Source of the DNA: Streptomyces sp. B93
GTDB taxonomy: Bacteria > Actinomycetota > Actinomycetes > Streptomycetales > Streptomycetaceae
Assembly: GCF_018070565.1 (NCBI RefSeq)
Contig: NZ_JAGPXL010000054.1
Location: forward strand, 1-43,764
Length of the DNA: 43,764 bases
Direction of reading: 5' to 3'
The translations under genes were made by a program, and so were the position numbers. The notes under the pieces were generated by a model, which was not told where the DNA came from, ran no database searches, and saw only the letters and a list, made by a program, of their open reading frames with translations. This document shows, piece by piece, positions 14,219-20,946 of this stretch (positions are counted from its first letter, which is position 1; every line of letters begins with the position of its first letter).

Positions 14219-16026
14219 GCGGGTTCTCCTTCGTCGTGTACGGCGGGCGCCCCTGCGGAGGCCCAGAAGCGGATGCTCTCGACGAGCACCACCACGGCCA
14301 CGGCCACGGCGAGGACCGTGAGCGCGAGCGTGAACTGCGATGCGGTGAGCAGCGCGGCCAGCACGGCGACCGCCAGGGTCCGCCCCTCGTGCCCTCCGAT
14401 CGCCCGCACCAGCCAGGTGGGGGGCGCGCCCGCGTTGCCGCGGATGCGGTAGACCGTGTCGTAGTGATGGTAGGCGACGGCCGCCACCAGGCCGAAAGCC
14501 GCCGGAAGCGCTCCGTTCACCTCCGCTTTGGCCGCGAGCGCGAGGACGGTGCCGTACTCCGCGGCCCGCAGGAACGGCGGGACCAGCCAGTCCAGGGCGC
14601 CCTTCAGCGGGCGGGCGACGGCGAGGCCGGAGGTGAGGGTGTAGCCGAGGGCGGCGACGAGGGTCCAGGGGCCGCCGAAGCCGGTGAGCGCGGCGGTGGC
14701 GACCACGGCGGCGCCGCCGAGCAGGGCGACGGCCGGGGCGGTGAAGCCGGGCAGTCCGCGCGCGGGCCCGCCGAGCGTCTGGGCGACGGCCTGGGCGAGC
14801 GGGCCGGAGTCCGCGAGGTCCGCCAGCGCGGTCGCGGCCCGGTCGGTGCGGCGGGCCCTGCGGGTCAGGGACCGCAGCACCCGCCCCGCCGTCGTGTACG
14901 TCGCCGCGAAGGCGCAGCCGACGAGCAGCGCGTAGAAGGTGATGCGCGGGGTGGCCACGGCGGTGAGGACGGCGATCATCGCCCAGCGCTCACCGATCGG
15001 CAGGACGATCATCCGCCGTACCCAGACCGTCCAGCCGACGCTGTCCAGCTTGTCGGAGAGGGCGGCGGTGGGGCTGGTGTTGGCGGTGGCGTCGTGGTTG
15101 GCCTCGTTGAAGGAGAAGTCGACGACGTGGCGGCAGGTCTGGAGGACCATCGCACCGAGGGCGAGGGCCCATACGTCGTCGCCGCCGCGGGCCGCTCCGA
15201 GCGCGAGGCCGGCGTAGTAGGCGTACTCCTTGGCCCGGTCGAAGGTGGCGTCGAGCCAGGCGCCGAGGGTGGAGTACTGGAGCGAATAGCGGGCGAGCTG
15301 GCCGTCGGTGCAGTCCAGTACGAAGGAGAAGATCAGCAGGACGCCCGCCGCGACGAAGCCGCCGCGGGTGCCGGTGGCCGCGCAGCCCGCCGCGATCAGC
15401 GCGGTGAGCAGGGAGGCGGTGGTGACCTGGTTGGGGGTCAGGCCCCGGCGGGCGCACCAGCGGGCGAGGTAGCGCGAGTAGGGGCTGATGAAGAAGGTGG
15501 TGAAGAAGCCGTCGCGGGCCTTCACGGCCGACTTCAGGCGTACGGCCTCGTCGTCGACGGCGTCGACGGCCTGCCGTGCCTCGTTGCGGGCCTGGGGGTC
15601 GGCGGGGACGGCGGCGACGAGGCTGCCCAGCTCGGGGCGGTGCACATCGGTGCCGTCGGTGTCCAGGGCGGTGGTGATCCGGTCGGGCAGGCCCTCGACG
15701 CCGACGAGGGTGGCGCCGGTGCCGGAGGAGTTCTCGCGGGCCACCGCCCGGGTCAGCGCCTGCCGTCCGGCGCCCTGGGCGGTGACGGCGCCGGGGACGG
15801 CGGCCAGCGGGAAGCGCGGGTCGGTGAGGCCGAGGCGCAGGGCGTGCACATGGCCGACGAAGCGGGCGTCGACCACGGCGACCCGCTGGTCGGCGGGGAC
15901 CTGGGCGAGCAGTGCCTCGGCCTCGGCGGCGCCCGCGGCGGTGCGCACCTCGAACCCGAGGGACCGCAGATCGCCCTCGATCGAGGATCCCGGGACCGGC
16001 TGACCGGTGAGGATGGCGGTCGGCAA
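14215..16026 (-). CDS. Large CDP-alcohol phosphatidyltransferase with extra N- and C-terminal domains (DUF5941-type)
   Basis: This 603-residue protein has three parts. Residues 1-~165 form a soluble alpha/beta region that looks like a degenerate nucleotidyltransferase or regulatory domain. Residues ~175-385 form a CDP-alcohol phosphatidyltransferase with the complete motif DCTDGQLAR...GAWLDATFD (D238, D241, G242, R246, G255, D259, D263). The C-terminal ~200 residues form a multi-helix membrane region (including LAVAVLAALLTASQFTLALT) that I associate from memory with DUF5941. The layout resembles the archaeal IPCT/DIPPS fusion (nucleotidyltransferase plus CDP-OH transferase), but the real nucleotidyltransferase is the next gene. 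The TTG at 16026 follows AGGGAG at good spacing. It is the first gene of the seven-gene operon. Confidence 0.8.
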   Translation of the reverse strand: MPTAILTGQPVPGSSIEGDLRSLGFEVRTAAGAAEAEALLAQVPADQRVAVVDARFVGHVHALRLGLTDPRFPLAAVPGAVTAQGAGRQALTRAVARENSSGTGATLVGVEGLPDRITTALDTDGTDVHRPELGSLVAAVPADPQARNEARQAVDAVDDEAVRLKSAVKARDGFFTTFFISPYSRYLARWCARRGLTPNQVTTASLLTALIAAGCAATGTRGGFVAAGVLLIFSFVLDCTDGQLARYSLQYSTLGAWLDATFDRAKEYAYYAGLALGAARGGDDVWALALGAMVLQTCRHVVDFSFNEANHDATANTSPTAALSDKLDSVGWTVWVRRMIVLPIGERWAMIAVLTAVATPRITFYALLVGCAFAATYTTAGRVLRSLTRRARRTDRAATALADLADSGPLAQAVAQTLGGPARGLPGFTAPAVALLGGAAVVATAALTGFGGPWTLVAALGYTLTSGLAVARPLKGALDWLVPPFLRAAEYGTVLALAAKAEVNGALPAAFGLVAAVAYHHYDTVYRIRGNAGAPPTWLVRAIGGHEGRTLAVAVLAALLTASQFTLALTVLAVAVAVVVLVESIRFWASAGAPAVHDEGEPA

Positions 16027-16309
16027 CCGAACTCACTCCCTGGGTGCCGACGCCGTGGCGCCGGGCGTGTGCATGGTGGGGCGCCCCTTGGCTGCACCAG
16101 CCGGGCGGCATGTCGGCAGAGGCTATCGGATGATGAGAAGACCGTGTTCACCGGCCGTTCATCGTCCGGACGACAGGGTCTGCTGCGACCTCCGCGGCGA
16201 TCATCATCGGGGATGCGGGCCCCGGCGTACAAAATCACACCGCAGAACGGTCCATACCGCGCCGCCTCGGTGTGAGCGCGGCGGCCGGGGGCGGCTTAGG
16301 GTGGCGGCC
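16027..16309. promoter_or_regulatory. Divergent promoter region between the exporter operon and galE
   Basis: These 283 non-coding bases should hold both promoters. For galE, TAGGGT (16297-16302) ends 7 bases before the ATG, a spacing that suggests a leaderless mRNA. For the minus-strand operon a possible GTGAAC-18-GATAGC pair exists near 16115-16150, but it is weak. No further gene is supported. Confidence 0.45.
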
Positions 16310-17281
16310 ATGACGTGGCTGATCACCGGCGGGGCCGGTTACATCGGGGCTCATGTGGCGCGGGCGATGACCGGCGCCGGGGAGCGTGTCGTGGCGCTGG
16401 ACGACCTGTCGGCCGGAGTCCCCGCGCGGCTCCCGGCCGAGGTGCCGCTGGTGCGGGGCTCCTCACTGGACGGGGAGCTGCTGCGCAAGGTCCTCGCCGA
16501 GCACGCGGTGACGGGTGTGGTGCATCTCGCGGCGCGCAAGCAGGTCGCCGAGTCGGTGGCGCAGCCCACCCGCTACTACCGGGAGAACGTCGGCGGGCTC
16601 GCCACCCTGCTGGACGCGGTCGCCGACGCCGGGATCGGGCGCTTCCTGTTCTCCTCCTCGGCCGCGGTCTACGGCAACCCGGATGTGGGGTTGATCACGG
16701 AGGACACCCCGTGCGCGCCGGTGAACCCGTACGGCGAGACCAAGCTCGCCGGTGAGTGGCTGGTGCGGGCGGCCGGGCAGGCGCACGGCATCGCCACGGT
16801 GTGCCTGCGCTACTTCAACGTGGCGGGCGCCGCCGCTCCCGAGCTGGCGGACACCGGTGTGTTCAACATCGTCCCCATGGTCTTCGACCGGCTCACCCGC
16901 GACGAGGCGCCGCGGATCTTCGGCGACGACTACCCGACCCCGGACGGCACCTGCGTCCGGGACTACATCCACGTCGCGGACCTGGCCGAGGCGCACCTCG
17001 CGGCGGCCGGACGGCTGTCGGCGCCGGGGGCGGCGGGCGATCTGACGCTGAACATCGGCCGGGGGGAGGGCGTCTCCGTACGGGAGATGGTCGACGTCAT
17101 CGGCGAGGTGACCGGCGACCGCCGACCGCCCGTGGTCGAGGCGCGCCGCCCCGGGGACGCGCCGGTGTCGGTCGCCGCGGCGGAGCGGGCGGCACGGGAG
17201 CTGGGCTGGACGGCGCGGCGCGGGGTGGGCGAGATGGTCGAGTCGGCGTGGTCGGGCTGGCGGCTCCGGCACGGCGGCTGA
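16310..17281 (+). CDS. galE: UDP-glucose 4-epimerase-like NAD-dependent epimerase
   Basis: This 323-residue extended short-chain dehydrogenase has NAD motif WLITGGAGYIGAHVARAM (residues 3-20), LDDLSAG, SSSAAVYG with catalytic Ser region, YGETK (YxxxK), and RYFNVAGA. These are the GalE pattern. It interconverts UDP-glucose and UDP-galactose or a close relative. A longer in-frame reading starts far upstream. I chose ATG 16310 because the NAD motif begins right after it and a -10-like TAGGGT sits 7 bases before. Divergence from the glycosyltransferase/exporter operon suggests it may supply the sugar nucleotide, but a general metabolic role is equally possible. Confidence 0.88.
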   Translation: MTWLITGGAGYIGAHVARAMTGAGERVVALDDLSAGVPARLPAEVPLVRGSSLDGELLRKVLAEHAVTGVVHLAARKQVAESVAQPTRYYRENVGGLATLLDAVADAGIGRFLFSSSAAVYGNPDVGLITEDTPCAPVNPYGETKLAGEWLVRAAGQAHGIATVCLRYFNVAGAAAPELADTGVFNIVPMVFDRLTRDEAPRIFGDDYPTPDGTCVRDYIHVADLAEAHLAAAGRLSAPGAAGDLTLNIGRGEGVSVREMVDVIGEVTGDRRPPVVEARRPGDAPVSVAAAERAARELGWTARRGVGEMVESAWSGWRLRHGG

Positions 17282-17293
17282 TCGTCCAGGTGG

Positions 17294-17324
17294 TCTGACC
17301 TGTGGTTCGTTTGCGCAGGTCAGA
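17294..17324 (+). terminator. Nine-base perfect inverted repeat after galE
   Basis: TCTGACCTG (17294-17302) and CAGGTCAGA (17316-17324) are exact inverted repeats with a 13-base spacer, 13 bases after the galE stop. It can fold as a terminator hairpin. It also lies ~100 bases before the cation efflux gene and could instead be an operator for a metal sensor. Confidence 0.45.
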
Positions 17325-17426
17325 GCAGATGACAACGGTGTTCAGCGTCGCGTTGCCCGATACCCCCCGCCCGTAGTTCACTGGGCCCTCGGACCGATCC
17401 GGCGCGTTCATCAGGAGGCGGCTGCC

Positions 17427-18365
17427 ATGGGGGCAGGGCACGACCACGGGCATGCGCACGGCGCGCTGCCGCACGGCACGGCGGCAGCGGCGTACCGCGG
17501 CAGGCTGCGGATCGCGCTGTCGATCACGCTCACCGTGATGGTCGTGGAGATCGTCGGCGGGCTGCTCGCCGACTCGCTCGCGCTGATCGCGGACGCCGCG
17601 CACATGGCCACCGACGCCCTCGGCCTCGGTATGGCACTGCTCGCCATCCACTTCGCGAACCTCCCGCCGAGCGGGAAGCGCACCTTCGGCTACGCCCGCG
17701 CCGAGATCCTCGCCGCGCTCGCCAACTGTCTGCTGCTGCTCGGCGTCGGCGGCTACGTCCTGTACGAGGCGATCCAGCGGTTCGTCACCCCGGCGGACAC
17801 CGACGGCGGGCTGACCGTCGTGTTCGCCCTGGTCGGTCTGGTCGCCAACATGATCTCCCTGACGCTGCTGATGCGCGGCCAGCGGGAGAGCCTGAACGTG
17901 CGCGGGGCGTTCCTCGAGGTGGCGGCGGACGCGCTGGGCTCGGTGGCGGTGCTCGTGTCGGCACTGGTGATCCTGGGCACCGGCTGGCAGGCGGCCGACC
18001 CGGTCGCGTCGCTGCTGATCGGGCTGATGATCGTGCCGCGGACGGTGCGGCTGCTGCGTGAGACCCTCGACGTGCTGCTGGAGTCGGCGCCCAAGGGCGT
18101 GGACGTGGCCGAGGTCAGGGCGCACATACTGGCGCTGGAAGGCGTCGAGGACGTCCACGACCTGCACGCCTGGACCATCACCTCCGGGATGCCGGTGCTC
18201 TCCGCGCACGTGGTCGTGCGCTCGGAGGTCCTGAGCGCCATAGGGCACGAGAAGATGCTCCATGAACTCCAGGGGTGCCTTGGGCACCACTTCGACGTGG
18301 AGCACTGCACCTTCCAGCTGGAGCCGGGCGGTCACGCGGAGCACGAGGCGCGGTTGTGCCACTGA
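17427..18365 (+). CDS. Cation diffusion facilitator (Zn/Co/Cd efflux, CzcD-like)
   Basis: This 312-residue CDF transporter exports divalent metal in exchange for protons. The N-terminus is histidine-rich (HDHGHAHG). Six hydrophobic helices follow, with the metal-site patterns ALIADAAHMATDA (HxxxD in helix 2, about 52-64) and EVAADALGSVAV (DxxxD-like in helix 5). The C-terminal cytoplasmic domain has GVEDVHDLHAWTITSGMPVLSAH and ends with a His/Cys-rich tail. HxxxD/D residues favour zinc. AGGAGG lies at good spacing before ATG 17427. An inverted repeat upstream may be regulatory. Confidence 0.92.
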   Translation: MGAGHDHGHAHGALPHGTAAAAYRGRLRIALSITLTVMVVEIVGGLLADSLALIADAAHMATDALGLGMALLAIHFANLPPSGKRTFGYARAEILAALANCLLLLGVGGYVLYEAIQRFVTPADTDGGLTVVFALVGLVANMISLTLLMRGQRESLNVRGAFLEVAADALGSVAVLVSALVILGTGWQAADPVASLLIGLMIVPRTVRLLRETLDVLLESAPKGVDVAEVRAHILALEGVEDVHDLHAWTITSGMPVLSAHVVVRSEVLSAIGHEKMLHELQGCLGHHFDVEHCTFQLEPGGHAEHEARLCH

Positions 18366-18499
18366 GGCCTCGCGCCTGCGGGGGTGGTACGCCCCGCCGA
18401 CCGCGCAGCGCGCGGGACATGCGGACGCGCCGGTAAGTGCCGGGAGTGCCGGACGGGTACGGCAGACTGGGGAGGCGAGGACCGATGCTAAGGATGGGT

Positions 18500-19093
18500 A
18501 TGCCGATCACACCTGCCACCGCGACGCCCAGCTCGTCGAACGGCACCGCGGAAGCGATCTTGTTGGAACTGGTCGACGAGAACGGCGTGACCATCGGCAC
18601 CGAGGAGAAGCTCACCGCCCATCAGCCGCCGGGACTGCTGCACCGGGCGTTCTCCGTCTTCCTCTTCGACGAGCAGGGCCGGCTGCTGCTCCAGCAGCGC
18701 GCGCCGGGCAAGTACCACTCCCCCGGTGTGTGGTCCAACACCTGCTGCGGCCACCCCTACCCGGGCGAGTCCCCGTTCGCGGCGGCGGCCCGGCGCACGT
18801 ACGAGGAGCTGGGTGTCTCCCCCTCGCTGCTGGCCGCGGCGGGCACGGTCCGCTACAACCACCCGGACCCGGTCTCGGGCCTGGTGGAACAGGAGTACAA
18901 CCACCTCTTCGTCGGCATGGTGCAGTCGGCGCTGCGGCCGGACCCGGAGGAGGTCGGCGCCACCGCCTTCGTGACCCCGGCGGAGCTGGCGGAGCGGCAC
19001 GCCGAGAACCCCTTCTCGGCCTGGTTCATGACCGTGCTGGACGCGGCACGCCCCGCGGTCCGGGAGCTGACGGGCAACTCCGCGGGCTGGTGA
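18500..19093 (+). CDS. idi: Isopentenyl-diphosphate delta-isomerase, type I
   Basis: This 197-residue Nudix-fold enzyme interconverts IPP and DMAPP. The catalytic cysteine lies in WSNTCCGHPYPGE and the catalytic glutamate in VEQEYNHLFVG. AARRTYEELGV is the Nudix-like helix. Upstream in-frame ATGs at 18485 and 18494 exist. I chose 18500 (MPITPAT) because AAGGATGGG lies 7 bases before it and the length equals the known Streptomyces enzyme as I recall it. It balances the isoprenoid pool that the nearby hopanoid operon, with its own ispG, draws on. It is convergent with the next gene, 27 bases apart. Confidence 0.95.
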   Translation: MPITPATATPSSSNGTAEAILLELVDENGVTIGTEEKLTAHQPPGLLHRAFSVFLFDEQGRLLLQQRAPGKYHSPGVWSNTCCGHPYPGESPFAAAARRTYEELGVSPSLLAAAGTVRYNHPDPVSGLVEQEYNHLFVGMVQSALRPDPEEVGATAFVTPAELAERHAENPFSAWFMTVLDAARPAVRELTGNSAGW

Positions 19094-19120
19094 GCGCCGG
19101 GGTGGTGAGCGTCCGGGACG

Positions 19121-19630
19121 TCAGGGCAGCCGGGCGGGCTTGAGCGGCAGGGCGGCCCAGATCACCTTGCCACCGCTGGCGGTGTGCTCGACGTCGCACG
19201 CCCCGCCCGCCTCCCGGGTCACCTCGCGCACCAGCAGCAGTCCGCGTCCGCCGGTCTGCCCGTGGTCGGCCTCCAGGGCGGTGGGCCGGTAGGGGTGGTT
19301 GTCCTCCACGGACACCCGCACCCACTCGGCACCGACGGCGACCTCCACGGCCAGCATCGGCGACAGCAGTGCCGCGTGCCGTACGGCGTTCGTGACCAGC
19401 TCCGAGACGATCAGCAGCAGCCCCTGCACCAGGTCGTCCGAGGCGGGTACGCCCTGCCGCAGCAACAGGTCCCGCACGGCGTGCCGGGCCTGCGGGACCG
19501 AGGCGTCGAGGGCGGGGGCGGTGAACCGCCAGACGCCCTCGTAGGGCAGTGGGGCGGGCGTCGGCGGTTCGGGGGATGCGTCCGCGCCGCCCGCGGGGCG
19601 TGGGGCGGGCCCGCGCCCAAGGTTGTCCAT
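19121..19630 (-). CDS. ATP-binding regulator, anti-sigma-factor-kinase-like (HATPase_c)
   Basis: This ~169-residue single-domain GHKL ATPase of the RsbW/SpoIIAB-like group is very abundant in Streptomyces. The N box is IVSELVTNAVRHA, followed by VRVSVEDNHPYRP (G1-type Asp) and GGRGLLLVREVTREAGG (G2 region), then SGGKVIWAAL. Such proteins usually regulate sigma or anti-anti-sigma factors, but no partner gene is adjacent. The start is uncertain: ATG 19630 (MDNLGRG) has GGGTGG ~10 bases upstream, while GTG 19663 would add 11 residues. The proline/alanine-rich first 45 residues look disordered. Confidence 0.8.
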   Translation of the reverse strand: MDNLGRGPAPRPAGGADASPEPPTPAPLPYEGVWRFTAPALDASVPQARHAVRDLLLRQGVPASDDLVQGLLLIVSELVTNAVRHAALLSPMLAVEVAVGAEWVRVSVEDNHPYRPTALEADHGQTGGRGLLLVREVTREAGGACDVEHTASGGKVIWAALPLKPARLP

Positions 19631-19865
19631 CGTCCGGTCGCCACCCTTGTGCTCGATTGTCACCACACGTCGAGTGTTGGTAACGAGCCGCTCCACGCCG
19701 GGAAGCTGAACGCAAGTCAGCAATTATCGAACGTTTCTGACCGTTGGCGTATGACACCGTCAGTTGAGGGACTGCTCCTGTCCCACTCGTGCCGACTTGG
19801 CGAACTATTCGGGTTGTACGGGTTTGACTCCCCAGGTCGCCGGCCGGGCTCGGGAGGGCCCCGGC

Positions 19866-19871
19866 TAGCAT
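19866..19871 (+). promoter_or_regulatory. -10-like element for a leaderless crotonase transcript
   Basis: TAGCAT ends 7 bases before the ATG at 19879, the spacing expected if transcription starts at the initiation codon. No ribosome site is visible. A TTGACT at 19824-19829 is too far upstream (36 bases) to pair with it. Confidence 0.4.
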
Positions 19872-19878
19872 CCCGCGC

Positions 19879-20628
19879 ATGGAGCCGCAGCTGTCGTACA
19901 CCGTCGCCGATTCGGTGGCCACGGTCGTCATCGAGTACCCGCCCAAGCGCAACGCCATGACCGCCGCCATGTGGCGGGCGCTGCCCCCGCTGCTGGAAGC
20001 GCTGGCCGCCGATCCGGGCGTACGGGTGCTGGTGCTGACCGGGGCGGGCGGGACGTTCTGCGCGGGCGCCGACATCTCCACCCTCCAGGGATCGCCGCGG
20101 CAGGCCCAGGAACTGGCCGTGGCAGCCGAGGAGGCGCTGGCCGCCTTCCCCAAGCCGACGCTGGCCGCGGTCCGCGGGCACTGCGTGGGCGGCGGGGCGC
20201 AGCTGGCCGCCGCCTGCGACCTGCGGTTCGCCGAGGAGGGCGCGCTGTTCGGGGTGACCCCGGCGAACCTGGGCATCGTCTACCCGGCGTCCGCCACCCG
20301 GCGGCTGGTGTCCCTGGTGGGGCCGGCCACCGCCAAGTACCTGCTGTTCTCCGGCGAGCTGATCGACACCGACCGGGCGCTGCGCACCGGCCTCGTGGAC
20401 GAGGTGCTGCCCGAGGGCGAACTCGGCAAGCGGGTCGCGGAGTTCACCCGGGTGCTGACCGCCAAGTCGCTGCTGACTCAGGCGGCGGCGAAGGAGTTCG
20501 CGGACGGCCGTACGGACCGCGACGGCCACTGGGCGGAGCGGGCGCGCGCGAGCGGCGACACCGCCGAGGGGGTCGCCGCGTTCCTGGAGCGCAGGCAGCC
20601 GCGTTTCACCTGGACCACGTCCGGGTGA
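19879..20628 (+). CDS. Crotonase (enoyl-CoA hydratase/isomerase) family protein lacking both hydratase glutamates
   Basis: This is a 249-residue crotonase fold protein. The CoA oxyanion-hole region is GAGGTFCAGADISTLQG (about 55-71) and the second glycine is in VRGHCVGGGAQLAAACDLRF. Where typical hydratases have GGGxEL, this protein has GGGAQL. Where they have FGxPExxxG, it has FGVTPANLG. So both water-activating glutamates are absent. Other crotonase chemistries (isomerase, lyase, hydrolase, dehalogenase) use different residues, so the reaction is open. It may be leaderless. A small peptide gene and tex follow on the same strand. Confidence 0.85.
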   Translation: MEPQLSYTVADSVATVVIEYPPKRNAMTAAMWRALPPLLEALAADPGVRVLVLTGAGGTFCAGADISTLQGSPRQAQELAVAAEEALAAFPKPTLAAVRGHCVGGGAQLAAACDLRFAEEGALFGVTPANLGIVYPASATRRLVSLVGPATAKYLLFSGELIDTDRALRTGLVDEVLPEGELGKRVAEFTRVLTAKSLLTQAAAKEFADGRTDRDGHWAERARASGDTAEGVAAFLERRQPRFTWTTSG

Positions 20629-20694
20629 GGCGGCACCGGGCATGATCTCCGCCGTCCGGGTACCCGGAGGCCAGTCGACGTACGGGATCGACGC

Positions 20695-20718
20695 AAAGAC
20701 CGACGGAAAGACCGACGG
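20695..20718 (+). repeat. Two exact 12-base direct repeats before a small gene
   Basis: AAAGACCGACGG occurs twice in tandem, followed by AAAGGGG, which is the ribosome site of the 45-residue gene at 20732. It may be a slippage duplication in a leader region. Confidence 0.55.
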
Positions 20719-20731
20719 AAAGGGGCATCTC

Positions 20732-20869
20732 GTGTTTCGTGCTCTCGCGGACGTCCTCCGCCAGATCGGCGGCGCGCTGGCGACCGTGGTGACACTGCCG
20801 TTCCGGGCCGTGGCCCGGCTCCTCGGCGGTGCCTCCGGCTCCGGCCGGCGCGGGGCGCGCCGGGTCTGA
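20732..20869 (+). CDS. 45-residue LPFR-motif small protein
   Basis: This short protein, starting at GTG 20732 (MFRALADVLRQIGGALATVV), has one hydrophobic/amphipathic helix followed by TLPFRAVARLLGGASG and a basic RRGARR tail. The LPFR motif matches a small actinomycete family I recall as LPFR-motif small protein. Its function is unknown. AAAGGGG lies ~8 bases before the GTG. An upstream ATG (20642) would add 30 poorly conserved-looking residues that include the 12-base repeat. The helix could sit at the membrane surface. Confidence 0.6.
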   Translation: MFRALADVLRQIGGALATVVTLPFRAVARLLGGASGSGRRGARRV

Positions 20870-20946
20870 CCCGCCCTGGTCCCCGAGTGTCGGTGTCACC
20901 TGCCACAATTGCCGCGCAACCCGAAGTGGAGAAGGCGGTACGGCAC

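Noticed and set aside
14236..16275. 679-codon plus-strand frame opposite the large CDP-OH transferase
   Set aside because: The minus-strand protein has clear catalytic motifs and membrane helices, while this frame has none.
19824..19829. TTGACT as -35 for the crotonase gene
   Set aside because: It is 36 bases from the TAGCAT element, far outside the 16-19 range.
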